64,000 nt of DNA from an uncultured Eggerthellaceae bacterium (GCA_944321455.1 CALULI010000002.1:124001-188000), one strand, 5' to 3'; positions 7,114-18,107 are shown, counted from the first letter of the stretch. Numbers and translations are program-made. The notes: a model not told the origin generated them from the letters alone.

Positions 7114-9930
7114 TTAAGACACTTCTCCCAAAATCTCTTCATACAAATTGCTCAGCTTCTTGCTTGGATCAATACCGAACTGATCAACGAGCGATTGGCG
7201 ATGGTTAAGAAACGTCATGATTGCGCCACTGCGCTGACCGAGTGCATGCTGAACTTTCATGAACATGAAGCACGTGTCTTCACGCGTGGTGTCAAGCGAA
7301 AACGCCTGGCGCGCCACACGCTCTGCCGAAAGTGTTTGGCCTAGCTTGTTTAAGCGCTGCGCTGCGTCATGGAGAAACGAAATAACCTTGTTGTTATAGG
7401 TTGTGCGATACGTTGCAATCTGGGGCACATTGATGCCAGGAAGCAGCTGGCCCTGATAGAGCTTGTTGACTACATCTACCATCGAAAGCACTTCTTCGGC
7501 ATTAGACGAACTTACCTTGTTTTGTTCCAACACCGCATCCAGATCAACAAGATCACACCTTAAGGCTGACGTGTCCATTCTGATAATTCCGCGCGTAAGG
7601 TCCATGAAGGCATCGTTTATGCCATGGGCGCGCAGGGTGCGCTTGGCATAGCTCCAGATGTTGTAAAAGCTCTGCCGTGCTCCCTGTGGATGCGAAAGTG
7701 ACCAAATGGTGCTCTCCACCCATTCACGCGGTAAATCTCGGTTGCGATGGATCAGCAGAAGGGTCATGAGTGCTTTTGCATGATTGCGAAACTTTTTCTT
7801 GGTGGGAATTTTCATGCCGCCCACCGTCATTTCGAATCCACCAAACACCCGAATGGACAGTTGGGAATCAGCAGCGACCTGCGCGTCGGTTGCGGCGGCC
7901 AGTTCATCAGCTGCATCAGCCTGAACGCACGCAGCGGTCTGCCCCATGGTTGCAGCAATTTGCCGCACAGTCACAGAGGCCTGCTCCGCAGTCTCATTCA
8001 CCTGCGTACCAACCGCAGCTGTCTGAGCGTTAAGCGCAGCTGCCTGAAGGGACGCTTCGCTTGTTTGACCGGGCACCACGCTCGAAGAAGACGGTGCCCC
8101 TCCCGATACAATAAGAGAACGACGAGGCGCTGCCATACTCTCCTGATACATACGAGCCTGGTCTCTCAAGATGGCACAGGTTTCCTGATAGCGCGCCCCA
8201 CAACCTTCAGGAATAAGCTCCAATTCGCTATAGAGTCCGCTTTTGACCAATTGTCGAACGGTTGCTGCTTCATGCCAATTGGCAGGCAAAATCATTCCCA
8301 CCCTTTTAAGCAAACGTTTAACGCTCTTGTGAAACAACTGAGTCCAATCTGCTTCTTGATGAGCAAGCGATTGATCACGCAGATCACGCAAACCCTCAAT
8401 GCTATCGGCATCACGAGCCTGATCAACTGCACCAGACAACGCATGTGCCTGTTCGTTTTGGCAGATGAACCAGCTTAAAGCAGAAAGCAGCCTAACCGAA
8501 CTGTGAAGCGAAATACCTGAAGAGGTAATAGCCTTGCATACTTCAGCACCACGCTCAGGCGATTCAAAACAAGCAGCCAACATTGTACACATAAGAAGCT
8601 GCGTATCCTGATTCATCGGAGAGGACACCACCTTGTTGTTAGCATCAGATACACCAACAAAAACGCTGGTCTGAATGTCGCTACACGTGTTGCAGCATTC
8701 CAAAAAGCACGCGCGGTCTCTATCCTTCAGGCGAGCTCCACTGCGCATAACAATGGAGGCGGCAAACGCTTCCTCAACTGCAGAAAGTTTACCTCGCTTA
8801 CGCTCAAACAACGCGCGACAACGATCTTCATCACGAAGCATGGCATAGGCGGTCATTTCGGCAAGAATCAAGGTGTTCGTTGAAGAATGCGTTTCACTTG
8901 CTTCTTTCAGCAACCGCAAAGCTAAGCACGGCATTCCTTCAAACAAAATATGAGGAACAAGCTCTTGGATTGCGCGTGTTTTCTGATCTCCCATACACAA
9001 ATTAAGCGCCACCAGGCTCATGACTTCCCATTCGCGATGATGCTTTAACACCTGCAGAAGCACGTCAAGAAAATGGGTTCTGTCATGATTAGCCGTAAAC
9101 GAAACCAGATCATCAATATGAGCCTGCAACAGCGAAAACCGCTGAAACGCGCTTAGCTTCAACGCCTTGAACGAAAACAGCGCATTGCCAATACCGCAAT
9201 GAGGATAGTCACGTTTGAGGTTAGCTGCATCGGTGGCTTGAATATCAAACGGGAAGGTGCGAATTTCACTCATGGTGCCTTCGCCAAGGACCAGCATCAA
9301 CCGCGCAATGGCATCCAAACGGCCATGAATGCGCTCAGAAGTGATGACACCCACCAGGCGCTCTTTCATCTCTTCGCTACCGAATCCCCAGGACACAATA
9401 CGATTATCAATTGCCGTATAATCGAGCTCTGCCCCACCAAGGCGGCACATTTCTTCATCACTTAACAGCAAATCCTGTGCATCAACGATCATCTTGTCGT
9501 TCTCATAGGATTCGGCATTCAGACGAAACGACGTTGTGATAATGACTTCCAGATTCAATTCGCACAGCTGCTTTACCAATGCAAGAATGTGCGCCTGGCG
9601 CAACTGATTCAAAAAGGGGACTTCATCAAAAACAACCAGCTTGATAGAGGTGTCAATCTCATCAGGTAATTCAAACGATTGCGCATCAAGGTCGCTGATG
9701 AACGTTGGATCGTATGAATCAACCCACAAAACTTCCGCTGAAGAAAAGGCACAATTGGCATACTGATATGCCAGCAAAGATTTTCCATACCGTTTGGGCG
9801 CACAAATAAAGCGAGGAATAGTGCGATCAGATAACAGCGTTAACAGAAGCGCGGTTCTTTCAATTGTGGAAAAATCTTTGATCTCTTGAGCGTAGTGACT
9901 GTCGTTGCAATGTGACAGATAACGTTTCAT
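7114..9930 (-). CDS. Large ATPase-SARP/BTAD-type transcriptional regulator
   Basis: Predicted DNA-binding regulator of about 938 aa; the target is unknown. The N-terminus has an ATPase domain with a P-loop APKRYGKS (about 44-51) and a Walker B VFDEV (about 100-104), as in MalT/STAND-like regulators. A long helical middle follows, then an Ala/Gln/Thr-rich linker made of irregular QTAA/AQVNE-like units. Near residue 700 comes an OmpR-like winged helix (LSIRVFGGFEMTVGG...) and finally a bacterial transcriptional activator (BTAD) domain. I chose the ATG at 9930 because GAGGAGG precedes it; the upstream GTG lacks such a site. It is monocistronic between secA and the tRNA pair, and no biosynthetic cluster adjoins it. 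Confidence 0.8.
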   Translation of the reverse strand: MKRYLSHCNDSHYAQEIKDFSTIERTALLLTLLSDRTIPRFICAPKRYGKSLLAYQYANCAFSSAEVLWVDSYDPTFISDLDAQSFELPDEIDTSIKLVVFDEVPFLNQLRQAHILALVKQLCELNLEVIITTSFRLNAESYENDKMIVDAQDLLLSDEEMCRLGGAELDYTAIDNRIVSWGFGSEEMKERLVGVITSERIHGRLDAIARLMLVLGEGTMSEIRTFPFDIQATDAANLKRDYPHCGIGNALFSFKALKLSAFQRFSLLQAHIDDLVSFTANHDRTHFLDVLLQVLKHHREWEVMSLVALNLCMGDQKTRAIQELVPHILFEGMPCLALRLLKEASETHSSTNTLILAEMTAYAMLRDEDRCRALFERKRGKLSAVEEAFAASIVMRSGARLKDRDRACFLECCNTCSDIQTSVFVGVSDANNKVVSSPMNQDTQLLMCTMLAACFESPERGAEVCKAITSSGISLHSSVRLLSALSWFICQNEQAHALSGAVDQARDADSIEGLRDLRDQSLAHQEADWTQLFHKSVKRLLKRVGMILPANWHEAATVRQLVKSGLYSELELIPEGCGARYQETCAILRDQARMYQESMAAPRRSLIVSGGAPSSSSVVPGQTSEASLQAAALNAQTAAVGTQVNETAEQASVTVRQIAATMGQTAACVQADAADELAAATDAQVAADSQLSIRVFGGFEMTVGGMKIPTKKKFRNHAKALMTLLLIHRNRDLPREWVESTIWSLSHPQGARQSFYNIWSYAKRTLRAHGINDAFMDLTRGIIRMDTSALRCDLVDLDAVLEQNKVSSSNAEEVLSMVDVVNKLYQGQLLPGINVPQIATYRTTYNNKVISFLHDAAQRLNKLGQTLSAERVARQAFSLDTTREDTCFMFMKVQHALGQRSGAIMTFLNHRQSLVDQFGIDPSKKLSNLYEEILGEVS

Positions 9931-10045
9931 TTGTTCCTCCTCAAAAGGATGAAGAGGCGCCACTCATTATGAAATATACCCTGATCTGCGGTTATATTAG
10001 TCGACAATGCTCCGAGTATGAAAAGGATTAGAATTTTGTTTAACT

Positions 10046-10093
10046 ATTCTTTTGCTTTGCTCTCTCTTAAATCTTTTGCTTTGCCTATTTTTT
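10046..10093. repeat. Two-copy 24-bp tandem repeat
   Basis: The core CTTTTGCTTTGC occurs twice at a 24-bp period (10046-10069 and 10070-10093). It lies between the regulator gene and the tRNA promoter. It belongs to the series of short degenerate tandem duplications seen between genes in this window. Confidence 0.65.
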
Positions 10094-10105
10094 TGTAAAT
10101 TGTTC

Positions 10106-10134
10106 TTGACAAATTCAGTCGGGGAATTTATCAT
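10106..10134 (+). promoter_or_regulatory. Sigma-70 type promoter of the tRNA-Gln/tRNA-Glu unit
   Basis: A perfect -35 TTGACA (10106-10111) and a -10 TATCAT (10129-10134) are separated by 17 bp. The first tRNA base is 40 bp downstream, a normal distance for a processed tRNA leader. Confidence 0.85.
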
Positions 10135-10173
10135 AACTACTCGCGCCAAGATCATCATTGATCGTCGCACCGT

Positions 10174-10247
10174 TGGGGTGTCGTCTAATGGTAGGACAGC
10201 GGTTTCTGGTACCGTATGTGAGGGTTCGACTCCTTCCACCCCAGCCA
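10174..10247 (+). tRNA. tRNA-Gln (CUG anticodon)
   Basis: Full cloverleaf. A 7-bp acceptor stem (TGGGGTG/CACCCCA), an anticodon stem GCGGT/ACCGT with loop TTCTGGT giving anticodon CUG, a T-arm with GGTTCGACTCC, discriminator G and an encoded CCA. It begins with U, as is usual for tRNA-Gln. It is 4 nt upstream of tRNA-Glu and transcribed with it. Confidence 0.95.
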
Positions 10248-10251
10248 ATAT

Positions 10252-10328
10252 GGCCTCGTCGTCTAGCGGTTTAGGACGCCGCCCTCTCAAGGCGGAGATC
10301 GCCGGTTCGAATCCGGTCGAGGCTACCA
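10252..10328 (+). tRNA. tRNA-Glu (CUC anticodon)
   Basis: Full cloverleaf. Acceptor GGCCTCG pairs with CGAGGCT, the anticodon stem CCGCC/GGCGG encloses loop CTCTCAA (anticodon CUC), the T-arm has GGTTCGAATCC, and CCA is encoded. Second gene of the two-tRNA unit, followed by a terminator-like hairpin. Confidence 0.95.
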
Positions 10329-10337
10329 GCACTTAAT

Positions 10338-10363
10338 CACCCGCACCTCGTGCGGGTGTTTCT
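10338..10363 (+). terminator. Hairpin terminator after the tRNA pair
   Basis: A perfect 9-bp stem CACCCGCAC/GTGCGGGTG with a 3-nt loop is followed by TTTCTGT. The U tract is short, so some read-through into nnrE, which starts 17 bp on, is possible. Confidence 0.65.
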
Positions 10364-10379
10364 GTATGAGGAGATTTCT

Positions 10380-11228
10380 ATGAACACTGCCTCCTACCAA
10401 GCCGTCACCAGCGTAGAGCTCATGCGCGATTCCGATGCGTTTACCATCGACACGTATGTTGATGATATTGAATTGATGCGTCGCGCAGGTGAAGCCATCT
10501 TCAACCTGGGTCAATGGAGCGGATCTATTGCTCTTGTCTGCGGTCCTGGCAACAACGGCGGCGATGGCTTTGTATGTGCTCATTATCTTGCGCAGCACCA
10601 CTATTCTGTTGACGTGTTCTACACCAAAGAGCCCTCAAGCGCATCCTCCACCCACTTCTTTAACCAGATTAAAGAAGAAGGCATCAATCTTGTTCCCTTT
10701 GAAGCCACAACCTCTCTTGATGCCTACGACACCATACTTGATTGCTTGTTAGGTACAGGCTTTGCGGGCGAACCATGCGGTTTAGTTGCGAATGCTATTG
10801 ATGCCATCAATCACGCACGAACCACCCACGGTAGCTTTGTTATTGCGGCTGATATCAACAGCGGATGTAACGGCAACACCGGCTGTTATCACAACGCAGT
10901 AATCAGTGACTTAACCATTACCGTTGGCTACCTCAAGCTGGGCATGTTCTTGGATTCGTTTGCAGGTTGCACTCATGCCATCACCAATGCTGATATTGGG
11001 ATTTCGCTTGTGGGTCTTCCCTATCTGCTGCCTGAAGCGGATGTGTTTACCTACCTGTGCAAATCAACCCACGCTGTTGATATTCAAGCTGAACTTACCT
11101 ATGAAACTTTTGTCTCAACCATGAACAAAGCGCTCAACGATCGCTTGTGCTACTGCGTTCACGGCACCTCAAACCAGATACTTTTCACCCCTCAACAGGT
11201 ATATCTAGGCAGACCATCCTGGATGTAA
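10380..11228 (+). CDS. nnrE: NAD(P)H-hydrate epimerase-like protein (YjeF N-terminal domain)
   Basis: The YjeF_N family interconverts the R and S forms of damaged hydrated NAD(P)H for repair. The 282-aa product from ATG 10380 (GAGGAG 7 nt upstream) has the N-terminal MRRAGEAIF segment, the glycine-rich GPGNNGGDGF motif at about 55-64 and the LLGTGFAGE segment near 130. The dehydratase domain (NnrD/CARKD), often fused C-terminally, is absent. An in-frame start at 10350 would put the terminator hairpin inside the gene, so I rejected it. Family is clear; the epimerase activity itself is inferred. Confidence 0.82.
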   Translation: MNTASYQAVTSVELMRDSDAFTIDTYVDDIELMRRAGEAIFNLGQWSGSIALVCGPGNNGGDGFVCAHYLAQHHYSVDVFYTKEPSSASSTHFFNQIKEEGINLVPFEATTSLDAYDTILDCLLGTGFAGEPCGLVANAIDAINHARTTHGSFVIAADINSGCNGNTGCYHNAVISDLTITVGYLKLGMFLDSFAGCTHAITNADIGISLVGLPYLLPEADVFTYLCKSTHAVDIQAELTYETFVSTMNKALNDRLCYCVHGTSNQILFTPQQVYLGRPSWM

Positions 11229-11275
11229 AAACTTCCTTTCAGCACACCATAAACGCCCTCCTTTTTGTATGATTC

Positions 11276-11306
11276 CCCTTCGCTTCGCGCTATGATGGAC
11301 GAAGGG
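11276..11306 (+). promoter_or_regulatory. Inverted repeat around a possible -10 element
   Basis: The 7-bp inverted repeat CCCTTCG (11276-11282) / CGAAGGG (11300-11306) encloses a TATGAT that would fit a -10 box 36 bp before the next gene's start. No good -35 is spaced correctly. It could be an operator, or a weak terminator of nnrE. Confidence 0.35.
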
Positions 11307-11331
11307 AAACATAACTTAAGGAGGGTTTCTT

Positions 11332-12399
11332 ATGAACAGAGAAAAAGTCCGCGTAGTCCAATATGGTTGCGGAAAAATGGCGCGTTACACGCTGCGCTAC
11401 CTCTATGAAAAGGGTGCCGAAATTGTCGGTGCTATTGACACCAACCCTGATATTGTTGGCATGGATGTGGGGACCTATGCTGGCTTAGGTTTTGAATTGG
11501 GTGTCAAAATCTCTGACGATGCCGACAAGGTATTAGACGAATGCGATCCACACATTGCTGTTTTGACGCTGTTCAGCTTCATGGATGACATGCGTCCACA
11601 CATTATGAAATGCGTTGAGCGTGGTATCAATGTAGTAACCACCTGCGAAGAAGCAATCTATTCTTGGACCACCTCTCCTGAAATTACCAACGAAATTGAT
11701 GCGCTGGCTAAGGAAACGGGCTGCACCGTTGTTGGTGCTGGCATGCAGGACATCTACTGGATTTCCTTGATTGGTCACGTTGCAGGCGGCGTACATCGTA
11801 TTGATCGCATCGAAGGCGCAACCAGCTATAACGTCGAAGATTACGGTTTGGCACTTGCTCAGGCTCATGGCTGCGGTTTAACCCCTGATGAATTCGAAGA
11901 GAAGATTGCTCATCCTGAAACGCTTGAACCGAGCTATGTATGGAACTCCAACGAAGCATTGGTCAACACCTTCGGCTGGTCCATCAAGTCTCAAACACAG
12001 AAGTGCGTCCCCTATATTGCAGACCACGATGTTTATTCCGAAACTTTGGGCGAAACCATCCCTGCAGGTAACTGCATTGGCATGAGCGCTGTTGTTACCA
12101 CGGAAACCTTCCAAGGACCTGTTATTGAAACGCAGTGCATTGGCAAGGTATACGAACCAGAAGATGGCGATATGTGCGACTGGAAGATCAAGGGCGAACC
12201 TGATGTAACCTTTAGCGTTGACAAGCCTGCTACGGTTGAACACACCTGCGCAGATATTGTTAACCGCATTCCAAGCGTCATTGCTGCTGAACCTGGTTAT
12301 GTAACCGTAGAAAAGCTGCAGCCCGTAGAATACCTGTCCTACCCTATGCATCTCTATGTTCCTGATGGGTGCTGCGGTGGCGGCTGCCATTGCCACTAG
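11332..12399 (+). CDS. 2,4-diaminopentanoate dehydrogenase (Ord)-like NAD(P)-dependent oxidoreductase
   Basis: Rossmann-fold oxidoreductase of the dihydrodipicolinate-reductase-like group. The N-terminus ([29 protein letters not shown]) closely resembles my memory of Clostridium Ord, which oxidises 2,4-diaminopentanoate in ornithine fermentation. NTCEEA-like [26 protein letters not shown] and a long MSAVVTTET segment continue the resemblance. The last residues form a Cys/Gly/His tail CCGGGCHCH, which I do not recall from the family and which may bind metal. It is preceded by a strong AAGGAGG. No other ornithine pathway gene is near, so the substrate is open. Confidence 0.7.
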   Translation: MNREKVRVVQYGCGKMARYTLRYLYEKGAEIVGAIDTNPDIVGMDVGTYAGLGFELGVKISDDADKVLDECDPHIAVLTLFSFMDDMRPHIMKCVERGINVVTTCEEAIYSWTTSPEITNEIDALAKETGCTVVGAGMQDIYWISLIGHVAGGVHRIDRIEGATSYNVEDYGLALAQAHGCGLTPDEFEEKIAHPETLEPSYVWNSNEALVNTFGWSIKSQTQKCVPYIADHDVYSETLGETIPAGNCIGMSAVVTTETFQGPVIETQCIGKVYEPEDGDMCDWKIKGEPDVTFSVDKPATVEHTCADIVNRIPSVIAAEPGYVTVEKLQPVEYLSYPMHLYVPDGCCGGGCHCH

Positions 12400-12411
12400 G
12401 ATTGAGGCATT

Positions 12412-12432
12412 AGCTTGAGCTTGAGCTTGAGC
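12412..12432. repeat. 6-bp tandem repeat (TTGAGC x3)
   Basis: Three exact TTGAGC copies (12415-12432), preceded by a partial unit. They lie 15 bp after the stop codon of the Ord-like gene, in non-coding sequence. Confidence 0.7.
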
Positions 12433-12498
12433 CGTGATAGCCATAGCAGCCTATAGGCCAAGCCATCTGGCTGAACAAGCCTGAGACATTCACAATTC

Positions 12499-12534
12499 AA
12501 AAGGTGCCAACATTCGTTGGCGCCTTTTCTTTTG
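12499..12534. terminator. Bidirectional terminator between the Ord-like gene and uvrB
   Basis: A 13-bp stem (12499-12511 with 12516-12528, core GGTGCC/GGCGCC with one G-U) and tetraloop ATTC are flanked by A runs on one side and T runs on the other. It can end both the plus-strand dehydrogenase and the minus-strand rpsA-uvrB transcript (converging genes). Confidence 0.85.
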
Positions 12535-12589
12535 CCGAAGCGCATCATGCTGTTCGTTGAAGCGCATCAGCTACATTCGTCGAAAAACA

Positions 12590-14716
<2,127 letters not shown>

Positions 14717-14821
14717 ACTGCGTGCATCCTTTACGTAGCGTTTGTTCAACCCTGACAATACCTCAAATTGCAGCATGGGAATAGCGCGAAGGCAACAAAC
14801 TACACGGCTTCATTCGACATG

Positions 14822-15442
14822 TTAGTTTGTTGCAGATGACGAAAGATGGTGTTCGCGTGCAAATGCTTCCCACCATTGATCAATTTGTTCGGAAAATTCC
14901 TCAATCGTGCCATTGTTGGTGAAAACAACATCGGCAATGCTCAAACGCTGAGATTCGGGGGCTTGGCGCGCAAGACGATTACGCGCATCCTCTTCGGTAA
15001 AACCGCGCGACTCCATCAAGCGGCGCACGCGCACTTCAGGTGAGGTGGTAACCGCAATAACAAGATCGGCGTTCTTGTAAAAGTCATCGCGTCCATCAAG
15101 AATTGCCATCTCAAGGACAACCACTTCATGTGTTTTACCCAGCTCTTCAATTTCTTCTAAGCTGCGCTGATACACGTATTTCAGCGTGATGCTATCAAGA
15201 AGTTCGGTAGCCTGCGTGCTGGCAAAGGCTTTTGCCGCAAGTGCTGATCGAATAACTTCGCCCGACTCATCAAAAATATCGTTGCCAAACGCAGCGGCAA
15301 GTTCTGCCTTGACCTGCGGATCAAAGAGATTCTTGTGGCCCACTTCGTCAGCTTCAACGGTAGCAGCACCATGGTTGTTGAGAAAGGAAATGAGTGTTGA
15401 TTTACCTGAACCAACACCACCCGTAACAAATATCTTAATCAT
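14822..15442 (-). CDS. coaE: Dephospho-CoA kinase
   Basis: Last step of coenzyme A synthesis, phosphorylating the 3'-OH of dephospho-CoA. The 206-aa product has the P-loop GGVGSGKS at about 8-15, the family's (V)EADEVGH segment, and a lid region with RLARQAP. It overlaps the mnmA stop by 4 nt (ATGA), implying coupling. In many actinobacteria coaE lies between rpsA and uvrB, as here. Confidence 0.93.
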   Translation of the reverse strand: MIKIFVTGGVGSGKSTLISFLNNHGAATVEADEVGHKNLFDPQVKAELAAAFGNDIFDESGEVIRSALAAKAFASTQATELLDSITLKYVYQRSLEEIEELGKTHEVVVLEMAILDGRDDFYKNADLVIAVTTSPEVRVRRLMESRGFTEEDARNRLARQAPESQRLSIADVVFTNNGTIEEFSEQIDQWWEAFAREHHLSSSATN

Positions 15443-16536
15443 GATCTCATAGTAGCAGCATCGCTGTTCTTTGGCGTAGAAAGATGCTCCACACCAACAA
15501 TTTTTGCGCCACCCAAAAGAATGCTTCCTTCGTAAAGGGCAGCGAATTGCCCAGGAGCCGTAAGGGTTTGGGGCTTATTGAAAACAATGCGGAATCGATT
15601 GTTTTCAAGCGGATAGACCGCACATGGGACCGCACTGCTGCGATAGCGCACTTTTACCGTACAGCACAGTTCATGATCAAGCTGCTCATACGCCATCCAA
15701 TTAGGATCTTCAACCACTACCGCGCTAAGGTAGCAGTCCTCTTCAAATCCCACATAGAGCGTATTGGTGGCACCGTCCTTATCTACCACAAAGCACGGCT
15801 TGCCAAGCGCAACCCCTAAGCCTTTGCGCTGCCCTAACGTGTAGCGATGAAGACCCTGATGGCGCCCAACAACCGTTCCATCGAGCAAGCAAATATCCCC
15901 TTCATTTCCAGTGACGCCCTTATCGGCTAAAAAGTCGCGGTAATCGCCACTGAAGAAACAGAGATCTTGACTGTCAGGGCGTTGTGCAACAGGAATGCCC
16001 AAGCGCTCTGCATGAGAGCGAACTTCCAGCTTGGTATAACCACCAAGCGGCAACACCAGACGGGAAAGATCGTCTTGGTCAAGCAACATAAGCATATAGC
16101 TTTGGTCTTTTTGCACATCAAGCGCCGTTTTAATTGCCTTGCGCTTTTGATCAAGTAAATCTACCACGCGTGCATAGTGACCCGTGGCAATTTTTTCGCA
16201 GCCCAGATCATCAGCAACTGCCAACAAACTAGGAACCTTGCAATCACGGTTGCAAAGGACACAGGGACTGGGTGTTTCGCCCTTTGCATACGATTCGCAA
16301 AACGGCTCAATGACGGTTTTTGAAAAGTAATCACGAAAGTCATAGACCTTATGAGAAATGCCCAAGAATTCGCACACGCGGCGCACGTCTTCTATAGCCT
16401 GATGACTTGCCTGATCATCCACAAAAAAGCAGGTGACACCAATGACGTGGTACCCCTGCGCCATAAGTAAAGCGGCGGAAGTCGCGCTATCGACCCCGCC
16501 GCTTAAACCTAAAATTATGTCTTGCGTGCTATTCAG
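15439..16536 (-). CDS. mnmA: tRNA-specific 2-thiouridylase MnmA with a non-standard start codon
   Basis: Installs the 2-thio group on wobble uridine 34 of tRNA-Lys/Glu/Gln, using ATP and a relayed persulfide. The PP-loop SGGVDS is encoded at 16503-16486. The catalytic Cys (PCVLC, about residue 92) and second Cys (QDLCFF, about 193) are present. The first ATG (16464) lies after the PP-loop and cannot give an active enzyme. Between the upstream in-frame TAG and the PP-loop there is no ATG, GTG or TTG. I take CTG at 16536 (GAGG 6 nt upstream), giving 365 aa, the normal length; ATA or ATT starts nearer the PP-loop are alternatives. The 5' end overlaps the rpsA stop by 8 nt. Sulfur could come from the desulfurase at 60220-61401. 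Confidence 0.88.
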   Translation of the reverse strand: MNSTQDIILGLSGGVDSATSAALLMAQGYHVIGVTCFFVDDQASHQAIEDVRRVCEFLGISHKVYDFRDYFSKTVIEPFCESYAKGETPSPCVLCNRDCKVPSLLAVADDLGCEKIATGHYARVVDLLDQKRKAIKTALDVQKDQSYMLMLLDQDDLSRLVLPLGGYTKLEVRSHAERLGIPVAQRPDSQDLCFFSGDYRDFLADKGVTGNEGDICLLDGTVVGRHQGLHRYTLGQRKGLGVALGKPCFVVDKDGATNTLYVGFEEDCYLSAVVVEDPNWMAYEQLDHELCCTVKVRYRSSAVPCAVYPLENNRFRIVFNKPQTLTAPGQFAALYEGSILLGGAKIVGVEHLSTPKNSDAATMRS

Positions 16537-17695
16537 CTTCGCCCTCAGAATCTTCTTGCTTGGATTCTGGTTCAGCTACGGCAATTTCAATGCCAAGCTC
16601 TTCAGCTGCAGCCTTCATGGACAAGGAAATGCGACGACGCTCAACGTTTACGTCCATAACCTTAACCTTAACAACATCGCCCACATGAACAACCTGAGCA
16701 GGTGAATCAATGTGCTTCAGAGCCATTTCGGAGATGTGTACCAGACCCTCAACGTTAGCACCAAGTTCAATAAATGCACCAAATGGAACAATCTTGGTTA
16801 CCTTGCCATCAACGATGGTGCCTACAGGATAGGTCTCAACAAGCTTCGTCCAAGGATCTTCGGTGGTCTGCTTGAGGCCCAAGGAGATGCGCTCGCGCTG
16901 AAGATCAACGTCGAGAACCTCAACATCAACTTCTTCGCCAACCTTAACAACCTCGGAAGGATGATTTACGTGGCTCCAAGAAAGCTCGGAGATGTGGATG
17001 AGACCGTCAATACCGCCAAGGTCAACGAATGCACCGAAGTCAACGATAGAAGAAACGGTACCCTTCAGGCGCATGCCCTTAGACAGCTTCTCGAGGATTT
17101 CAGCACGTTCATTCTTGCGGCCTTCTTCAAGAAGAACACGACGAGAAAGAACAACGTTGTTGCGGTTGCGGTCCATCTCGATAACGCGAGCTTCAAGCTC
17201 GGTACCAAGATAAGCAGAAAGATCTTTAACACGACGAAGATCAACCAGTGAAGCAGGAAGGAAGCCACGCAGGCCGATGTCAAGAATCAAGCCGCCCTTA
17301 ACAACTTCGATAACTTCGCCAGTAACATTTTCGCCAGCCTTGAACTTCTCTTCAACGCGGATCCAAGCACGTTCGTACTCAGCACGCTTCTTGGAAAGAA
17401 TCAAGCGACCGTCTTTGTCTTCTTTCTGAAGTACGAGAGCTTCAATCTTGTCGCCCAAGTTTACTACCTCAGAAGGATCAGCATCCTTGCGGATAGACAG
17501 CTCGCGAGCTGGGATAACACCTTCGCTCTTGAATCCGATGTCTACGAGCACTTCGTCATGTTCGATCTTAACAATAGTGCCGTCAATCAGGTCACCTTCG
17601 TCAAAATCGGTCAGCGTGCCGTCGATCATTTGGTTCATTTCCTCATCGGAAATATCATCGAATTCGATGACGGACGTGTTTTTAATTTCGGTCAA
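16529..17695 (-). CDS. rpsA: 30S ribosomal protein S1
   Basis: Binds mRNA and helps initiation. The 388-aa protein has four S1 RNA-binding repeats at about 35-103, 121-186, 207-274 and 291-361 (for example VDFGAFVDLGGIDGLIHISELSW), fewer than the six of E. coli and as in many Gram-positives. It has an acidic N-terminal arm and an acidic tail. The start is TTG at 17695 with AAAGGGG upstream. First gene of the rpsA-mnmA-coaE-uvrB run. Confidence 0.93.
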   Translation of the reverse strand: MTEIKNTSVIEFDDISDEEMNQMIDGTLTDFDEGDLIDGTIVKIEHDEVLVDIGFKSEGVIPARELSIRKDADPSEVVNLGDKIEALVLQKEDKDGRLILSKKRAEYERAWIRVEEKFKAGENVTGEVIEVVKGGLILDIGLRGFLPASLVDLRRVKDLSAYLGTELEARVIEMDRNRNNVVLSRRVLLEEGRKNERAEILEKLSKGMRLKGTVSSIVDFGAFVDLGGIDGLIHISELSWSHVNHPSEVVKVGEEVDVEVLDVDLQRERISLGLKQTTEDPWTKLVETYPVGTIVDGKVTKIVPFGAFIELGANVEGLVHISEMALKHIDSPAQVVHVGDVVKVKVMDVNVERRRISLSMKAAAEELGIEIAVAEPESKQEDSEGEAE

Positions 17696-17918
17696 AACGG
17701 ACCCCTTTCAAGTATTTCGGGGACCCTTCGTACGTGTTTGTAGTTTACATTTACCATGCATGTCGTGCTATTTGAGCACTTCCAACAAACATGTCTCGGG
17801 GGCCAACAGTTACTAATCCGCCCGTAAAGGCAGACGATTGGAATTGTAGCACAGGAACACAAAGAAACTGCCAGGAAACAACTATTTTGCACAGTATTGC
17901 AAGTATTTAATATTTTGC

Positions 17919-17970
17919 GTTTTGCACTGCAGTTCTGCACTACTGTTTTGCACTGCAATTGTTCGTAATG
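17919..17970. repeat. Two-copy 26-bp tandem repeat
   Basis: Units start with GTTTTGCACTGCA at 17919 and 17945. A further TTTTGCAC lies upstream at 17884. It sits between rpsA and the serA terminator. Confidence 0.65.
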
Positions 17971-17998
17971 AAAAGCAGAGGCACCAAAAGGTACCTCT
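17971..17998 (-). terminator. Terminator of serA
   Basis: On the minus strand AGAGGTACC, loop TTTT and GGTGCCTCT form a 9-bp stem with one G-U pair. A short T-rich stretch (GCTTTTC) follows. It lies about 140 bp after the serA stop. Confidence 0.6.
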
Positions 17999-18078
17999 GA
18001 TCAAGAACTTACGATGACACGCTTAACCGTAGCATTGACTGCAACAGCTTCACGGTAATAGATACACTGTGACAAATT

Positions 18079-18107
18079 CACTGCTACAGATCCACTGCTA
18101 CAGATCC
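18079..18107. repeat. Two-copy 14-bp direct repeat downstream of serA
   Basis: The unit CACTGCTACAGATC occurs twice back to back just beyond the serA stop codon (minus strand). Confidence 0.6.

Larger units (their letters stand above)
9931..10173. other. Intergenic region between SARP regulator and tRNA-Gln
   Basis: No credible gene. It holds the 5' flank of the minus-strand regulator, a two-copy 24-bp AT-rich direct repeat (10046-10093, shared core CTTTTGCTTTGC) and the tRNA promoter at 10106-10134. Confidence 0.7.

Noticed and set aside
7747-8478. Long plus-strand open frame inside the SARP gene
   Set aside because: It mirrors the Ala/Gln-rich linker on the other strand, has no ribosome site and no protein-like pattern.
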